64,000 bases of DNA from Actinopolymorpha cephalotaxi (GTDB lineage: Bacteria; Actinomycetota; Actinomycetes; Propionibacteriales; Actinopolymorphaceae). The notes under the pieces were generated by a model. The model had not been told where the DNA came from. It saw nothing but the letters and a program-made list of their open reading frames with translations, and did not search any database. Numbering within the stretch: the stretch's first letter is position 1; each line of letters starts with the position of its first letter. Both the position numbers and the translations under genes were made by a program. Below are positions 47,375-56,584 of this stretch, in pieces. Where the stretch lies: the NCBI RefSeq assembly GCF_013408535.1, contig NZ_JACBZA010000001.1, positions 4,114,850 through 4,178,849 on the forward strand. Direction: 5' to 3'.

Positions 47375-48372
47375 AGTGAGAACCCGTGCGGGAACGGATC
47401 CTCCGGGTCGAGGAAGTACTGCGCGGTACCGGTGAGCCAGGCCCGCCCGGTCACCGTCGGCACCACCGCGGGTAGGTCGCCCACAGTGGTCTCGGCCAGC
47501 AGCCGGCCGACGAACGTCGTACCGATGAACGACTCGTTGACGAAGTCGCGTTCGAGTTCGAGCAGGCCGCGGGCGTGCAACTGCGCCATCCGGGCACACG
47601 TCCCGGTGCCGCAGGGCGAACGGTCGAACCAGCCCGGGTGAATTGCCATCGCGTGCCGGGAACGGCGGGCGTCCGAGCCGGGTGCGGCGAGGTAGACGTG
47701 GTGGCACCCGGCGATGTCGGGGTTCTCCGGGTGGCGAGGCGGCGCGGCCTCGTTGATCGCCGCCATGATCGCCAGCCCGGCGTCAAGGAGCGCTTGCTTG
47801 TTCGAGCGGTCGAAGCCGAGCCCGACGCGGTCGGTCTCCACGATGGCGTAGAAGTTTCCGCCGTACGCCAGGTCGTAGGGCACCTCGCCCAGTCCCGGCA
47901 CCTTGACCGACAGGTCCAGCCCGGCGGAGTACGCCGGGACGTTCCGCAGGGTGACACCGCGGGCGACACCGTCGGACACCGCGACCTCGGCCACCACCAG
48001 CCCCGCCGGAGTGTCAAGGCGTACTTGCGTGACCGGCTCGACCACCGGGACCATGCCGGTCTCCACCAGGACGGTGGCCACCCCGATCGTCCCGTGCCCG
48101 CACATCGGCAGGCAGCCGGACACCTCGATGAAGAGCACGCCGAAGTCGGCGTCCGGCCGGGTGGGTGGCTGCAGGATCGCCCCGCTCATCGCGCTGTGGC
48201 CGCGCGGCTCGTACATCAGCAACGTACGCAGGTGGTCCAGGTGCTCGACGAAGTGCAGCCGGCGTGCTGCCATCGTGGCCCCGGGGATCACGCCCACTCC
48301 CCCGGTGATCACCCGCGTCGGCATCCCCTCGGTGTGGGAGTCGACGGCGTGGAAGACGTGCCGGGTCCTCAT
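47371..48372 (-). CDS. 4-hydroxyproline 2-epimerase (proline racemase family)
   Basis: 333-aa proline racemase-family enzyme converting trans-4-hydroxy-L-proline to cis-4-hydroxy-D-proline. Both catalytic cysteines are present: MCGHGTIG (Cys about 91) and SPCGTGTCAR (Cys about 253). This favours an epimerase over the trans-3-hydroxyproline dehydratase type, in which the first Cys is usually Ser and the second Thr. ATG at 48372 overlaps the upstream stop (ATGA). Operon context with a D-amino-acid dehydrogenase and a DHDPS-type deaminase supports hydroxyproline as substrate. Confidence 0.9.
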   Translation of the reverse strand: MRTRHVFHAVDSHTEGMPTRVITGGVGVIPGATMAARRLHFVEHLDHLRTLLMYEPRGHSAMSGAILQPPTRPDADFGVLFIEVSGCLPMCGHGTIGVATVLVETGMVPVVEPVTQVRLDTPAGLVVAEVAVSDGVARGVTLRNVPAYSAGLDLSVKVPGLGEVPYDLAYGGNFYAIVETDRVGLGFDRSNKQALLDAGLAIMAAINEAAPPRHPENPDIAGCHHVYLAAPGSDARRSRHAMAIHPGWFDRSPCGTGTCARMAQLHARGLLELERDFVNESFIGTTFVGRLLAETTVGDLPAVVPTVTGRAWLTGTAQYFLDPEDPFPHGFSL

Positions 48373-49340
48373 GGTCGCGGCCCGCCCGACGGCATGGCCC
48401 CGAACGCGGCCACCACCTGCTCGGTGGCGGCCCGTACGACCGCCTCGTGCTCGGCCGTCAGCTCCAGCCGCGGGTGCCGGCACGGTCCGCCGTAACGGCC
48501 CGCGAGGTCCATGGACAGCTTGATCGCCTGCACGAACTCGACCTTCGAATCCCAGCGCAGCAAGGGATGCAGGGTGCGGTACAGCGGCAGGGCGGTGGCC
48601 AGGTCACCGGCCCGCGCCGCGTCGTACATCCGTACACACTCGGCCGGGAAGGTGTTCGGGAAGCCCGCGATCCAGCCGACCGCGCCGGCGACGGCGAGCT
48701 CCAGCGCCACGTCGTCGGCGCCGATGATCAGGTCCAGGTCGGGTGCGAGCTCGGCGATCTGGTAGGCCCGCCGCACGTCGCCGCTGAACTCCTTCACCGC
48801 GACGATGTGACCCTCACCGTGCAGCCGGGCGAGGAGTTCGGGGGTGAGGTCGACCCTGGTGTCGTAGGGGTTGTTGTACGCGACGACCGGCAGGCCCACC
48901 TTGGCCACCTCGGCGAAGTGCGCCAGCACGATCCGGTCGTCCGCACGGTAGGCGTTCGGCGGCAGGCACAGCACGGCCGGCGCGCCCGCCTCCGCGGCGT
49001 CCTCGGCCCAGCGCCGGGCGGCCTGCGCACTGTAGGCGGACACCCCGGGGACCACCGCCGCGTCGGGCACGGCCTTGAGCGCGGTACGCAGGACCGCCGA
49101 ACGCTCCTCGTCGGTGAGGGAGGCGTACTCCCCCAACGAGCCGTTCGGGATCACTCCGGCGCAGCCGTTGTCGACCAGCCAGCGCACGTGCTCGGCGTAC
49201 CGGTCGTGGTCCACGGTCAGGTCGTCGTGGTACGGCAGCGCGGTCGCCACCAGGACGCCGTGCCAGGGCTTGCTGGGCGGGTCGGCCTGAAGCTGCGGCT
49301 GGATCGTGGGCTGAGCCTGCGGCTGGGTCGGCGTGGTCAT
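48369..49340 (-). CDS. DHDPS-family pyrroline-4-hydroxy-2-carboxylate deaminase
   Basis: 323-aa class I aldolase-fold protein of the DapA/NanA family. Visible are GVIPNGSLGEYASLT (substrate carboxylate loop, about 63-77), VVAYNNPYDTRVDL (Tyr, about 152) and VAVKEFSGDVRR (Schiff-base Lys, about 180). Within this operon the expected reaction is deamination of 1-pyrroline-4-hydroxy-2-carboxylate to alpha-ketoglutarate semialdehyde. A Gln/Pro-rich leader of about 20 residues precedes the fold. ATG at 49340 has GGAGGAAC upstream and overlaps the preceding stop (ATGA). Confidence 0.87.
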   Translation of the reverse strand: MTTPTQPQAQPTIQPQLQADPPSKPWHGVLVATALPYHDDLTVDHDRYAEHVRWLVDNGCAGVIPNGSLGEYASLTDEERSAVLRTALKAVPDAAVVPGVSAYSAQAARRWAEDAAEAGAPAVLCLPPNAYRADDRIVLAHFAEVAKVGLPVVAYNNPYDTRVDLTPELLARLHGEGHIVAVKEFSGDVRRAYQIAELAPDLDLIIGADDVALELAVAGAVGWIAGFPNTFPAECVRMYDAARAGDLATALPLYRTLHPLLRWDSKVEFVQAIKLSMDLAGRYGGPCRHPRLELTAEHEAVVRAATEQVVAAFGAMPSGGPRP

Positions 49341-51223
49341 CGGGCTGTTCCTCCGGAGGGTTCGTCGCTGTCCATGACGTGCGTGGGTGGGAGGTCGGCG
49401 AGGGAGGCGAGTACGCCGAGTGGCACCGGCTGGGCGACCGGCCGGCGGGCCAGTGCGGCGGCGTCCGTGCCGTCCGGCGGCGAACCCGTCAGCCGGCCGA
49501 CCAGAGCGGCGGTGGCCGCCGCGCAGGTGCGTCCCTGGCACCAGCCCATCCCGGTCCGGGTGAGGAGTTTCGCGGAGCGGGGATCACCGGCCCCGAGGTC
49601 GCGGACCGCCTCCCGGACCGCCCCGACCGGGACCTCCTCGCACCGGCACAGGACCGTCTCGTCGGGCAGGTCGTCCAACCAGCCCACGGGCAGGGGGTGT
49701 ACGGCGTCGAGCACGTCGGCGAAGGCGCGCAAGCTGTCCTTGCGCCGCGTCAACCCGGCCTTGCGCTGCTCCTCGACCGGACGGCCGGTCGCCGCCACCA
49801 CCGCGAGCCCGGCGAGCTCCCCCTCGGCCAGGGCCAGGGCCGCGCCGCCCACGCCGGTCGTCTCACCGGCGGAGTACAGCCCCGCGCACGTCGTTGCCTG
49901 GTCGGCGTCCACCAGCACCGCAGTGGAGCCGCCGGTGCCCGTCGACACGTCGCAGCCGACCTCGACCAGCAGGTCGAGTTGCGGGGTGAAGCCGTACCCG
50001 ACCGCGAGCGTGCCGCACTCGACTCGCCGTTCGCTGCCGGGGATCGGGCGACGCTGCCCGTCCAGTCGGGCGACCGTGACGCCGGTGAGCCGTTCGTCCC
50101 CGTGTGCGGCGACCACCGCATGGCCGGTGCGGTACGGGACCCGATGCCGGGCCAGGTCGCGGGCGTACCCGGCGGCCTCGCCGAACCGGCCCGGCTGCCT
50201 CGCCAGCGTCCGCGCATGGCGCAGGTAGTCGCGTGCCCGGCTCGCCTCGTACACCCCGGCGACTTCCGCCCCGGCCTGCGCCAGCCCGGTGGCCACCGGC
50301 AACAGGAACGGCCCGCTGCCCGCGACCACCACCCGGCCGCCGGGACCACCGGGACCACCGAGCGCGACGCCGCTTCCCTTGAGCAGCGCCTGGGCACCAC
50401 CGGCCGCCACGACACCGGGCAGATCCCAACCAGGGAAGGGAAGTTGCCGGTCGTACCCGCCGGTGGCCACCACCACCGCGGGCGCGAGCACCTGGACGGG
50501 GCTGGGTTCGGGCCCCTCCGCCACCGCGTGCACCGTCCACACCGGGTCGGCCGGCGGCGCGGCGGCAGGCGCGGGAATGGGCGGCGTCGTTCGTTCCAGC
50601 GTCCACACCTGGTGACGCGGCCGGTAGTCGACCCGCCCGGCGACCACGTGCCGGTCCAACTCGGCCCGCAGCGTACGGAAGCGCGGGCTCGCGGCCGCGC
50701 CCGAGCCGCCACCGACGCAGTGCCGGTAGTACTGCCCGCCGGGCCGCTCCCCGACGTCCAGCAGGACGACCGACAGCCCGTGCTCGGCCATCGCGTTCGC
50801 GGCGGTGAGGCCGGCCGGCCCCGCACCGACGACCACGGCGTCACACCTGGTGGGCAGCGCCGGCCCGGTCCGGACCGCTGGCTCGTGCGGCACCTCACGC
50901 GGGGACTCACGCAGGGACTCGCGCGGGGACTCGGTGACGTCGGTGCTCACCGGCCCGGTCGTCACCACGTCGCCCGGGCGGGCAGGTTCCAGGCAGGCGC
51001 GCACCCGGCGGCCGTTCGTGGTGACCAGGCAGTCGAAGCAGACCCCGATGCCGCAGAAAATCCCGCGCGGCCGGCCCGTACGGGTCGTCCGCCACGACGT
51101 CCGGTCGGCCGCGAGCAGCGCGGCAGCGATGGTCTGCCCGTGCTCGAACGCCACCGACTGCCCGTCCACGACCAGGTGCTCGGAGGACTTACCGGCTGCC
51201 CGCGCTCCGCTGTCACCGGTCAT
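49337..51223 (-). CDS. Fused [2Fe-2S]-FAD D-hydroxyproline dehydrogenase subunit
   Basis: 628-aa fusion of two usually separate subunits. Residues about 15-85 are a ferredoxin-like [2Fe-2S] domain (Cys about 57, 62, 65, 77; FCGIGVCFDC). Residues about 125-500 are a pyridine-nucleotide-disulfide-type FAD domain (AVVVGAGPAGLTAANAM; RVVVAGSGPFLLPVA). The C-terminus has a BFD-like [2Fe-2S] domain (CRCEEVPVG about 523, CQGRTC about 562). In Pseudomonas LhpB and LhpF are separate proteins. The linker between the domains holds ESPRESLRESPRE repeats. ATG at 51223 overlaps the upstream stop (ATGA). Confidence 0.87.
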   Translation of the reverse strand: MTGDSGARAAGKSSEHLVVDGQSVAFEHGQTIAAALLAADRTSWRTTRTGRPRGIFCGIGVCFDCLVTTNGRRVRACLEPARPGDVVTTGPVSTDVTESPRESLRESPREVPHEPAVRTGPALPTRCDAVVVGAGPAGLTAANAMAEHGLSVVLLDVGERPGGQYYRHCVGGGSGAAASPRFRTLRAELDRHVVAGRVDYRPRHQVWTLERTTPPIPAPAAAPPADPVWTVHAVAEGPEPSPVQVLAPAVVVATGGYDRQLPFPGWDLPGVVAAGGAQALLKGSGVALGGPGGPGGRVVVAGSGPFLLPVATGLAQAGAEVAGVYEASRARDYLRHARTLARQPGRFGEAAGYARDLARHRVPYRTGHAVVAAHGDERLTGVTVARLDGQRRPIPGSERRVECGTLAVGYGFTPQLDLLVEVGCDVSTGTGGSTAVLVDADQATTCAGLYSAGETTGVGGAALALAEGELAGLAVVAATGRPVEEQRKAGLTRRKDSLRAFADVLDAVHPLPVGWLDDLPDETVLCRCEEVPVGAVREAVRDLGAGDPRSAKLLTRTGMGWCQGRTCAAATAALVGRLTGSPPDGTDAAALARRPVAQPVPLGVLASLADLPPTHVMDSDEPSGGTAR

Positions 51224-52455
51224 CCGCGTACCTCCCCCGGCCGTTCCGCGTACGGCTGTTCCGCGTGCTGCTGGTCTGCGGGCGTCGGCGGGTCGTCGAA
51301 CCGGTCCGCCCGGAACGGCCGGAGGTCCACCGCGGGTTCGGCACCGGTGAGCGCCGCCGCGACCAGCGACCCGGTGACCGGCGCCAGGCCCACCCCCGCG
51401 CCTTCGTGCCCGCAGGCGTGGAAGAGCCCCTCCACCCGCGGGTCCGGACCGATGACCGGCAGGTGGTCGGGCAGGTAGGGCCGGAAACCGCGGTACGCCC
51501 GGATGGTCGAAACCCGTTCCAGGAAGGGGAAAAGTCGCACCGCCTGGGCGGCGAGCCGGGCCAGCACCGGAACCGACAGCGTACGGTCGAAGCCGACCCG
51601 CTCGCGACTCGCACCGATCAGGATGGTGCCGCCGCGGGTCCCCTCCACCACCGTGGACGTCTCCAGTCCCGCCGAACTGCTGGCCACGTTGGCCACGTAG
51701 CCCGCGTCGTAGACCTTGTGGCGTACGAGCGGTGGCAGCGGCTCGGTGACCAGGATGAAACCGCGGCGCGGCTGGATCGGCAGCGAGACCCCCGCGAGCA
51801 GGGCCACCTCGCCACTCCAGGTGCCGGCGGCGTTGACGACGGCGCCGGCCGCCAGCCTCCCGGCGGAGGTGACGACTCCGGTGATCCGACCCTCCGAACC
51901 CTGGTCCGTGGCCACAACGTCGACGACGCGGACGCCGGTGTATACCCGGGCGCCGAGTTCGCGGGCCCGGCGCAGCAGGCACGCGGCCGCCAGCATCGGC
52001 TGGACCTGGGCGTCCTGCGGGTAGTGCATCCCGCCGGCGAGACCGGGTGCGAGGTGGGGTTCGAGCTCGGCCAGGCCGGCGCCGTCCACCCGCTCGGCGC
52101 GTACTCCGTACGAACGTTGCGCTTCCGCCAGTTTCGTCAACGCCGCAAGGGACTCCGGCGCCTCGGCGACGACGACCCCGCCCTTGGGTTCGTACTCGAC
52201 GTCGGCCGGTGCGAGGTCCTCGGCGAGCTCGTGCCACAGCCGCAACGACGCCAGCGCGAGGTCGAGTTCGGGGCCGGGCTCCTTGTCCGAAACCAGCAGG
52301 TTGCCCTCGCCCGATCCGGTGGTGCCGCCGGCGATCGCGCCGGCCTCGACCACCGCCACCCGCAGCCCCGCCCGAGCGGCGTAGTAGGCACAGGCAGCGC
52401 CCACCACTCCGGCGCCGACGATCACCACGTCGGCGGGCGGTCCAAGATCAGCCAC
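51220..52455 (-). CDS. D-amino-acid oxidase-type D-hydroxyproline dehydrogenase subunit
   Basis: 411-aa FAD-dependent DAO/glycine-oxidase-fold protein. The FAD motif is VVIVGAGVVGAACAYYAARAG (about 9-29), VVNAAGTWSGEVA is near 205, and the C-terminal FAD loop reads FHACGHEGAGVGLAPVTG (about 350). It corresponds to the catalytic beta subunit (LhpE-like) that oxidises cis-4-hydroxy-D-proline and passes electrons to the iron-sulfur/FAD subunit encoded next. GTG at 52455 is the first gene of the operon. The upstream sequence contains TGTGATGTGACA (minus strand), a possible regulator site. Confidence 0.87.
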   Translation of the reverse strand: MADLGPPADVVIVGAGVVGAACAYYAARAGLRVAVVEAGAIAGGTTGSGEGNLLVSDKEPGPELDLALASLRLWHELAEDLAPADVEYEPKGGVVVAEAPESLAALTKLAEAQRSYGVRAERVDGAGLAELEPHLAPGLAGGMHYPQDAQVQPMLAAACLLRRARELGARVYTGVRVVDVVATDQGSEGRITGVVTSAGRLAAGAVVNAAGTWSGEVALLAGVSLPIQPRRGFILVTEPLPPLVRHKVYDAGYVANVASSSAGLETSTVVEGTRGGTILIGASRERVGFDRTLSVPVLARLAAQAVRLFPFLERVSTIRAYRGFRPYLPDHLPVIGPDPRVEGLFHACGHEGAGVGLAPVTGSLVAAALTGAEPAVDLRPFRADRFDDPPTPADQQHAEQPYAERPGEVRG

Positions 52456-52529
52456 CGCAGTACCATGTCACATCACAGTGCCCGCCCGTCCGACCGGTAG
52501 GCAGACCTGGCAGGATCCGGCCGCGGACT

Positions 52530-52555
52530 CATGTCACGAACTCAGGTCACGAACT
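52530..52555 (+). repeat. 13-bp direct repeat, 2 units
   Basis: catgtcacgaact (52530-52542) and caggtcacgaact (52543-52555) are adjacent, in the gap between the hydroxyproline operon and the decayed phosphotransferase. Confidence 0.6.
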
Positions 52556-52642
52556 CGCACCACGCGCTCCCGATGGCCGGATGTGCCCAGCACTTCGCCG
52601 AGGCGGCGTCCGACCGGCCGCATCGTGGCAGGATCGCCGACC

Positions 52643-53473
52643 GTGCCGCCTGTGACCGTTCCCCCTCCCGTCGGCCAACTCGAACGCCTCCTGTCGCGCT
52701 CCGCGGGCACGCCGGTGCGCGTCCTCTCCTGCGAACCCCAACTGGACCGCGACGTCGGCGGCAGATGGACGGAATCCGGTCGACCCGGCACTGGACCTGG
52801 TGAGCTGCGGCGGCTTCCCGCTCGCCGGGCCTCGGGACCGGCTCCTCGCCTACGCCGCGTCGGCACCCGGCCTGCCCGACCCGGTGGGCATCGACGACGA
52901 CCTCGACGAGATCTTCCGTACGCTGTCCGCGCCCGGTGACCACCTCGTCTTCTCCGGTGGCGACAGCTGCCCGCAGAACTGCCGGCTGACCGACGACGGC
53001 CACCGCACCGGTGTGCGCTTCTTCGACTTCGAGAGCGCCTGCTTCCAGCACGCGCTGCTGGACGCGGTGTGCCTGCGCTTCCCTTTCCCGGGCTGCCCCT
53101 GCTGGTCGCTGCTCCCGGAGGAGATCAGCGACCGGCTCGAGGTGGCGTACCGCAAGGAGTTCGCGGTGCGGTGTCCGGCGGTGCTGGACGAGGTCGGCTT
53201 CGCCGCCGCCCGCACCGTCGCGGCCGCGGCGAAGACCATCCAGCTGGCAGGCCAGTCACAGAAGTACGACGGCACCTACTCCCCGCACGGGATGGGATTC
53301 TCCAAGCGGGCAAGGGTGCTCGCGACGATCGACATCTTCCTCACCTGTGCGCACCGCTCCGGACGCTCGAGTCGCTGGCCGGCTGGTTCGGAGAGCTTGC
53401 CGACGCCCTGCGCCGACGCTGGCCGAACGTGCCGGCGGTGCCCCTCTACCCGGCCTTCCGCGAATCAGGCTGA
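52643..53473 (+). pseudogene. Decayed APH-like phosphotransferase
   Basis: Remnant of a phosphotransferase in at least three reading frames. The N-terminal piece (from GTG 52643: GQLERLLSRSAGTPVRVLSCEP) runs into an apparent deletion of the kinase N-lobe near 52775. The middle piece is in another frame (DPALDLVSCGGFPLAGPRDRLLAY ... VFSGGDSCPQNCRLTDDG ... RFFDFESACFQHALLD). The end shifts frame again near 53350 and reads APLRTLESLAGWFGELADAL to a stop at 53473. The catalytic HGD is replaced by GGD. Loss of the N-lobe plus the frameshift argues for a pseudogene rather than sequencing error alone. Confidence 0.75.
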
Positions 53474-53552
53474 GCGGTCGGCGGCGCTTCGGTAGCCACA
53501 TCGGCGCCGTACCCACCACAATGGTCCGGCAGATGGCACGAGGAGGCCGCAC

Positions 53553-54761
53553 ATGAGTACCGAAAACCTGTCCAAGGCACGCCTGGCCCGGATGCACGAC
53601 ACGATGGCCGCCCACGTCGCGCGCGGCACCGCACCCGGCCTGGTCACCCTGGTCAGCAGGCGCGGTGAGACCCACGTCGACACGATCGGGCTCACCGAGG
53701 TGGACGGCCGTAGCCCCATGGCGCGGGACACGATCTTCCGGATCTCCTCGATGACCAAGCCGGTCACCGCGGTGGCCGCGATGATCCTGGTCGAGGAGTG
53801 CCAACTCCGCCTTGACGACCCGGTCGACACGTTGCTGCCCGAGCTCGCCGACCGCCAGGTGCTCAGGCGGCTCGACGGGTCGGTCACCGACACGGTTCCG
53901 GCGACCCGGCCGATCAGCGTGCGCGACCTGCTGACGTTCCAGCTCGGCTTCGGGGTTCTCTTCGCACCGCCGGGCACCTACCCGATCCAGGACGCGATCG
54001 CCGAGGCGGGCATCGGCGACGGCCCGCCCCAGCCGGCCACGCTGCCCGGGCCGAACGAATGGCTGCGCCGGTTCTCCACGTTGCCGCTGATGCACCAGCC
54101 CGGCGAGCGGTGGATGTACAACACCGGCGCCGACCTCCTCGGCGTACTGATCGAACGCGCCTCCGGTCAGTCGCTGGAGACGTTCTGCCGCCGCCGGATC
54201 TTCGAACCCCTCGGCATGAAGGACACCGCCTTCAGCGTCCCGGCGAACAAGCTGAACCGGTTCGCCACCAGCTACGAGCCCGACCCCGAGACCGGTGCGC
54301 TGCGGGTGTACGACCCGGCCGCCGGTGGCCAGTGGGCCAGTCCGCCCGCGTTCCAGGCCGGCGGCAGCGGGCTCGTCTCCACCGTCGACGACTACGCGGC
54401 GTTCGGTCAGATGATGCTGGCCGGCGGGCGGTCCGGCAACGAGCGCATCGTGTCCCGTACCACCGTCCAGGCGATGGTCACCGACCACCTCACGCCGCGG
54501 GTGAAAGAGGAGTCGGGCTTCTTCCCGGGCTACTTCGACAGCAGGAGCTGGGGATTCGGCCTGGCCGTGGTGACCCGCCGGGACTCCCCGTCGGCGGTGC
54601 CCGGGCAGTTCGGCTGGGACGGCGGCCTCGGCACGTCGTGGTACTCCGACCCGCGCGAGGGCCTCACCGCGATCCTGATGACCCAGCGGTCGGGGTTCCC
54701 GCAACTGTCGGAGGTCTACCTCGACTTCTGGACCTCGGTCTACCAGACCCTCGACGACTGA
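53553..54761 (+). CDS. Serine hydrolase, beta-lactamase/class C family
   Basis: 402-aa serine hydrolase of the beta-lactamase/esterase fold. Motifs are ISSMTKPVT (SxxK, Ser about 66), ERWMYNTGADLLGVL (YxN-like Tyr-Asn, about 189) and QFGWDGGLGTSWYSDP (third motif, about 352). The C-terminal strand is EGLTAILMTQRSGF. No signal peptide is seen, so a cytoplasmic esterase is likely. ATG at 53553 has GAGGAGG 6 bp upstream. It ends at a strong bidirectional terminator. It resembles the gene at 24-1160 only in fold. Confidence 0.9.
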   Translation: MSTENLSKARLARMHDTMAAHVARGTAPGLVTLVSRRGETHVDTIGLTEVDGRSPMARDTIFRISSMTKPVTAVAAMILVEECQLRLDDPVDTLLPELADRQVLRRLDGSVTDTVPATRPISVRDLLTFQLGFGVLFAPPGTYPIQDAIAEAGIGDGPPQPATLPGPNEWLRRFSTLPLMHQPGERWMYNTGADLLGVLIERASGQSLETFCRRRIFEPLGMKDTAFSVPANKLNRFATSYEPDPETGALRVYDPAAGGQWASPPAFQAGGSGLVSTVDDYAAFGQMMLAGGRSGNERIVSRTTVQAMVTDHLTPRVKEESGFFPGYFDSRSWGFGLAVVTRRDSPSAVPGQFGWDGGLGTSWYSDPREGLTAILMTQRSGFPQLSEVYLDFWTSVYQTLDD

Positions 54762-54775
54762 ACAGTCTCTCGATC

Positions 54776-54808
54776 CGGCCCACTCCGGACGCGTTCCGGA
54801 GTGGGCCG
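54776..54808. terminator. Bidirectional terminator, 14-bp stem, with 9-bp repeats
   Basis: cggcccactccgga (54776-54789) and tccggagtgggccg (54795-54808) form a perfect 14-bp stem between the convergent serine hydrolase and GH76 genes. Immediately after it ccgtgtagg is repeated three times (54806-54832). Confidence 0.85.
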
Positions 54809-54840
54809 TGTAGGCCGTGTAGGCCGTGTAGGCCGGATCG

Positions 54841-56430
54841 TCAACCCTGGTTGGGCCCGCGCCCCCACAGCGGTGCGATCTGTGCCTCGGTCGCACTCTG
54901 CTGGGTGGCCGCGCTGATCGACTCGATCGGACCGGCCCAGTGCACGCCGTACTGGTCGAAGCGGTTGCGGTCGCGCAGGTACGACGCGGTCGCCTGCCGT
55001 TGCAGGTACCGCTGGTACGGCCGGCCGCGCAGCACCGCGTTCAGCTCGCCGAGGTTGCGCACGTAGACGCCCTTGAACGTCGGTCCGTCCCCGCCGCAGC
55101 CGTTCGGCTCGCACGGCTCGGTCAGCACACCGCCCGGGTTGAGGTACTCGCTACCGGTCGAGGCGTCGGCGAGCACGCGCGCCTGGGCGAGGTAGGAGGT
55201 GTCCTTCGTCGCCGCCGCGAGCTCGGTCAGCGCACCGAGAACGATGCCCTGGTTGTAGGTCCAGGTCGTACCGCCGTTGTTCTGGCAGGTCGTGCCGTTC
55301 AGGCCGTCGTTGATCAGGTTGTCGGCGTTGATCATCCCGCTGGCCCTGAACCACTGCCAGATGTTCAGTGCCCGGTCGAGATACTGCGTGTCGCCGGGGA
55401 TGCGGTTGTGCAGGCTCGCCGCCGCCTTGACGAACAGCTCGTTGGTGACGGCGTTCTTGTAACGCTGGTTGACGTTCCACACCACGCCGCCGCCGCAGAC
55501 GTCGTCGTGGGTGCTCCACATGTAGTCGACGTCGAACTTCGCCGTGTCCAGGTAGCGCTGCTGTCCGGTCAGGTCGTACGCCCTGATCCAGGCCAGTGCC
55601 CACCAGCCGGTGTCGTCGATGTAGTCGTTGGTGAAGTTGCCGTGCTGGGCGTGCAGGTTCTTGTCGTAGGTGTTGGCGATGATCCAGTCGTAGGAGCGGT
55701 CACCGGTGGCCAGCTCGTAGTCGAGCACCGCGGTCAGCGCGTTCGCGGAGTTCCACCAGCCGGTGGTCTTCCACAGCCCGGTGTCCTTGTTGTAGAGCTT
55801 GACCAGCGCCTCCACCGCCCGCTTGGTGGGCGTTCCTTCGAGGTTCGGCCGCTCCACGCCGGTCCAGGCGGTGCACACCACGTCGTCGCGGTTGCCGGCC
55901 TTGCCGCAGGCGCGGAGTACGCCGGCGCGCTGGTTGTCACGGTCGTTCACGTTGAACATCGCGGTGGTGGTGCCGCGGCTGCCGGCGGGGATGGTCGCGT
56001 CGCCGAGCTTGGTGTCGGTGACCGTCTTCCCACCGTCGTAGGACCGGTCCAGCCACACCTCGTCGGTCGGGTCGCCGTTGTTGATGCTCGCCCAGCCCAT
56101 CGCGTCCAGGTCGGACAGGTGCAACTCGATCGAGCGTCCGTAGATGGTCGTTCCGTCGGCCAGCCGGTCCTCGCGTGCCTCGCTCACCGGAGCACCGTCG
56201 CACAGCGTGCCGCAGACCGGCGCGGCGACGGGCGCGACGCCGGGCCTGGCGGCCGAGACGGCCGCGGCTGGTGCGGCTCCCGTGGCCGCCGGGTGCGCGG
56301 GGGCGACGCGGACCGGCTGCGGCGCCGCCGCCGCGGTGCCGGTCAGGACTCCCAAGCCGAGCGCGAGCGTGCCGGCCGCCGCCAGTACCCGCGGCAGCAG
56401 GTGTGACGACCGGGACGGTGTTCTGGACAC
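54841..56430 (-). CDS. Secreted GH76 alpha-1,6-mannanase-like protein
   Basis: 529-aa exported enzyme. The signal peptide (about 1-36, LAAAGTLALGLGVLTGTAAAA) is followed by an Ala/Pro-rich linker. A region with CGTLCDG and a sugar-binding-like N-terminal portion precedes the (alpha/alpha)6 barrel. The catalytic Asp pair is in NDYIDDTGWWALAWIRAYDLTG (about 265-286), diagnostic of GH76. Family members cut alpha-1,6-mannan, so fungal or mycobacterial mannans are plausible substrates. GTG at 56430 has GGAGG 5 bp upstream. Confidence 0.92.
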   Translation of the reverse strand: MSRTPSRSSHLLPRVLAAAGTLALGLGVLTGTAAAAPQPVRVAPAHPAATGAAPAAAVSAARPGVAPVAAPVCGTLCDGAPVSEAREDRLADGTTIYGRSIELHLSDLDAMGWASINNGDPTDEVWLDRSYDGGKTVTDTKLGDATIPAGSRGTTTAMFNVNDRDNQRAGVLRACGKAGNRDDVVCTAWTGVERPNLEGTPTKRAVEALVKLYNKDTGLWKTTGWWNSANALTAVLDYELATGDRSYDWIIANTYDKNLHAQHGNFTNDYIDDTGWWALAWIRAYDLTGQQRYLDTAKFDVDYMWSTHDDVCGGGVVWNVNQRYKNAVTNELFVKAAASLHNRIPGDTQYLDRALNIWQWFRASGMINADNLINDGLNGTTCQNNGGTTWTYNQGIVLGALTELAAATKDTSYLAQARVLADASTGSEYLNPGGVLTEPCEPNGCGGDGPTFKGVYVRNLGELNAVLRGRPYQRYLQRQATASYLRDRNRFDQYGVHWAGPIESISAATQQSATEAQIAPLWGRGPNQG

Positions 56431-56584
56431 GGAGCCTCCAGGGCAGGACGCGGAGCGGTCCTGGCGAACCTAGGCCGCGTCCGCGTACGCCACAAGATCA
56501 TCGCCGCCAAACTGGCCGGACTCGGATACGCCGATGCCCGGCGAGAGTGACCGGTCGACGCGACCGCCGTGGCGACAATGGGGC

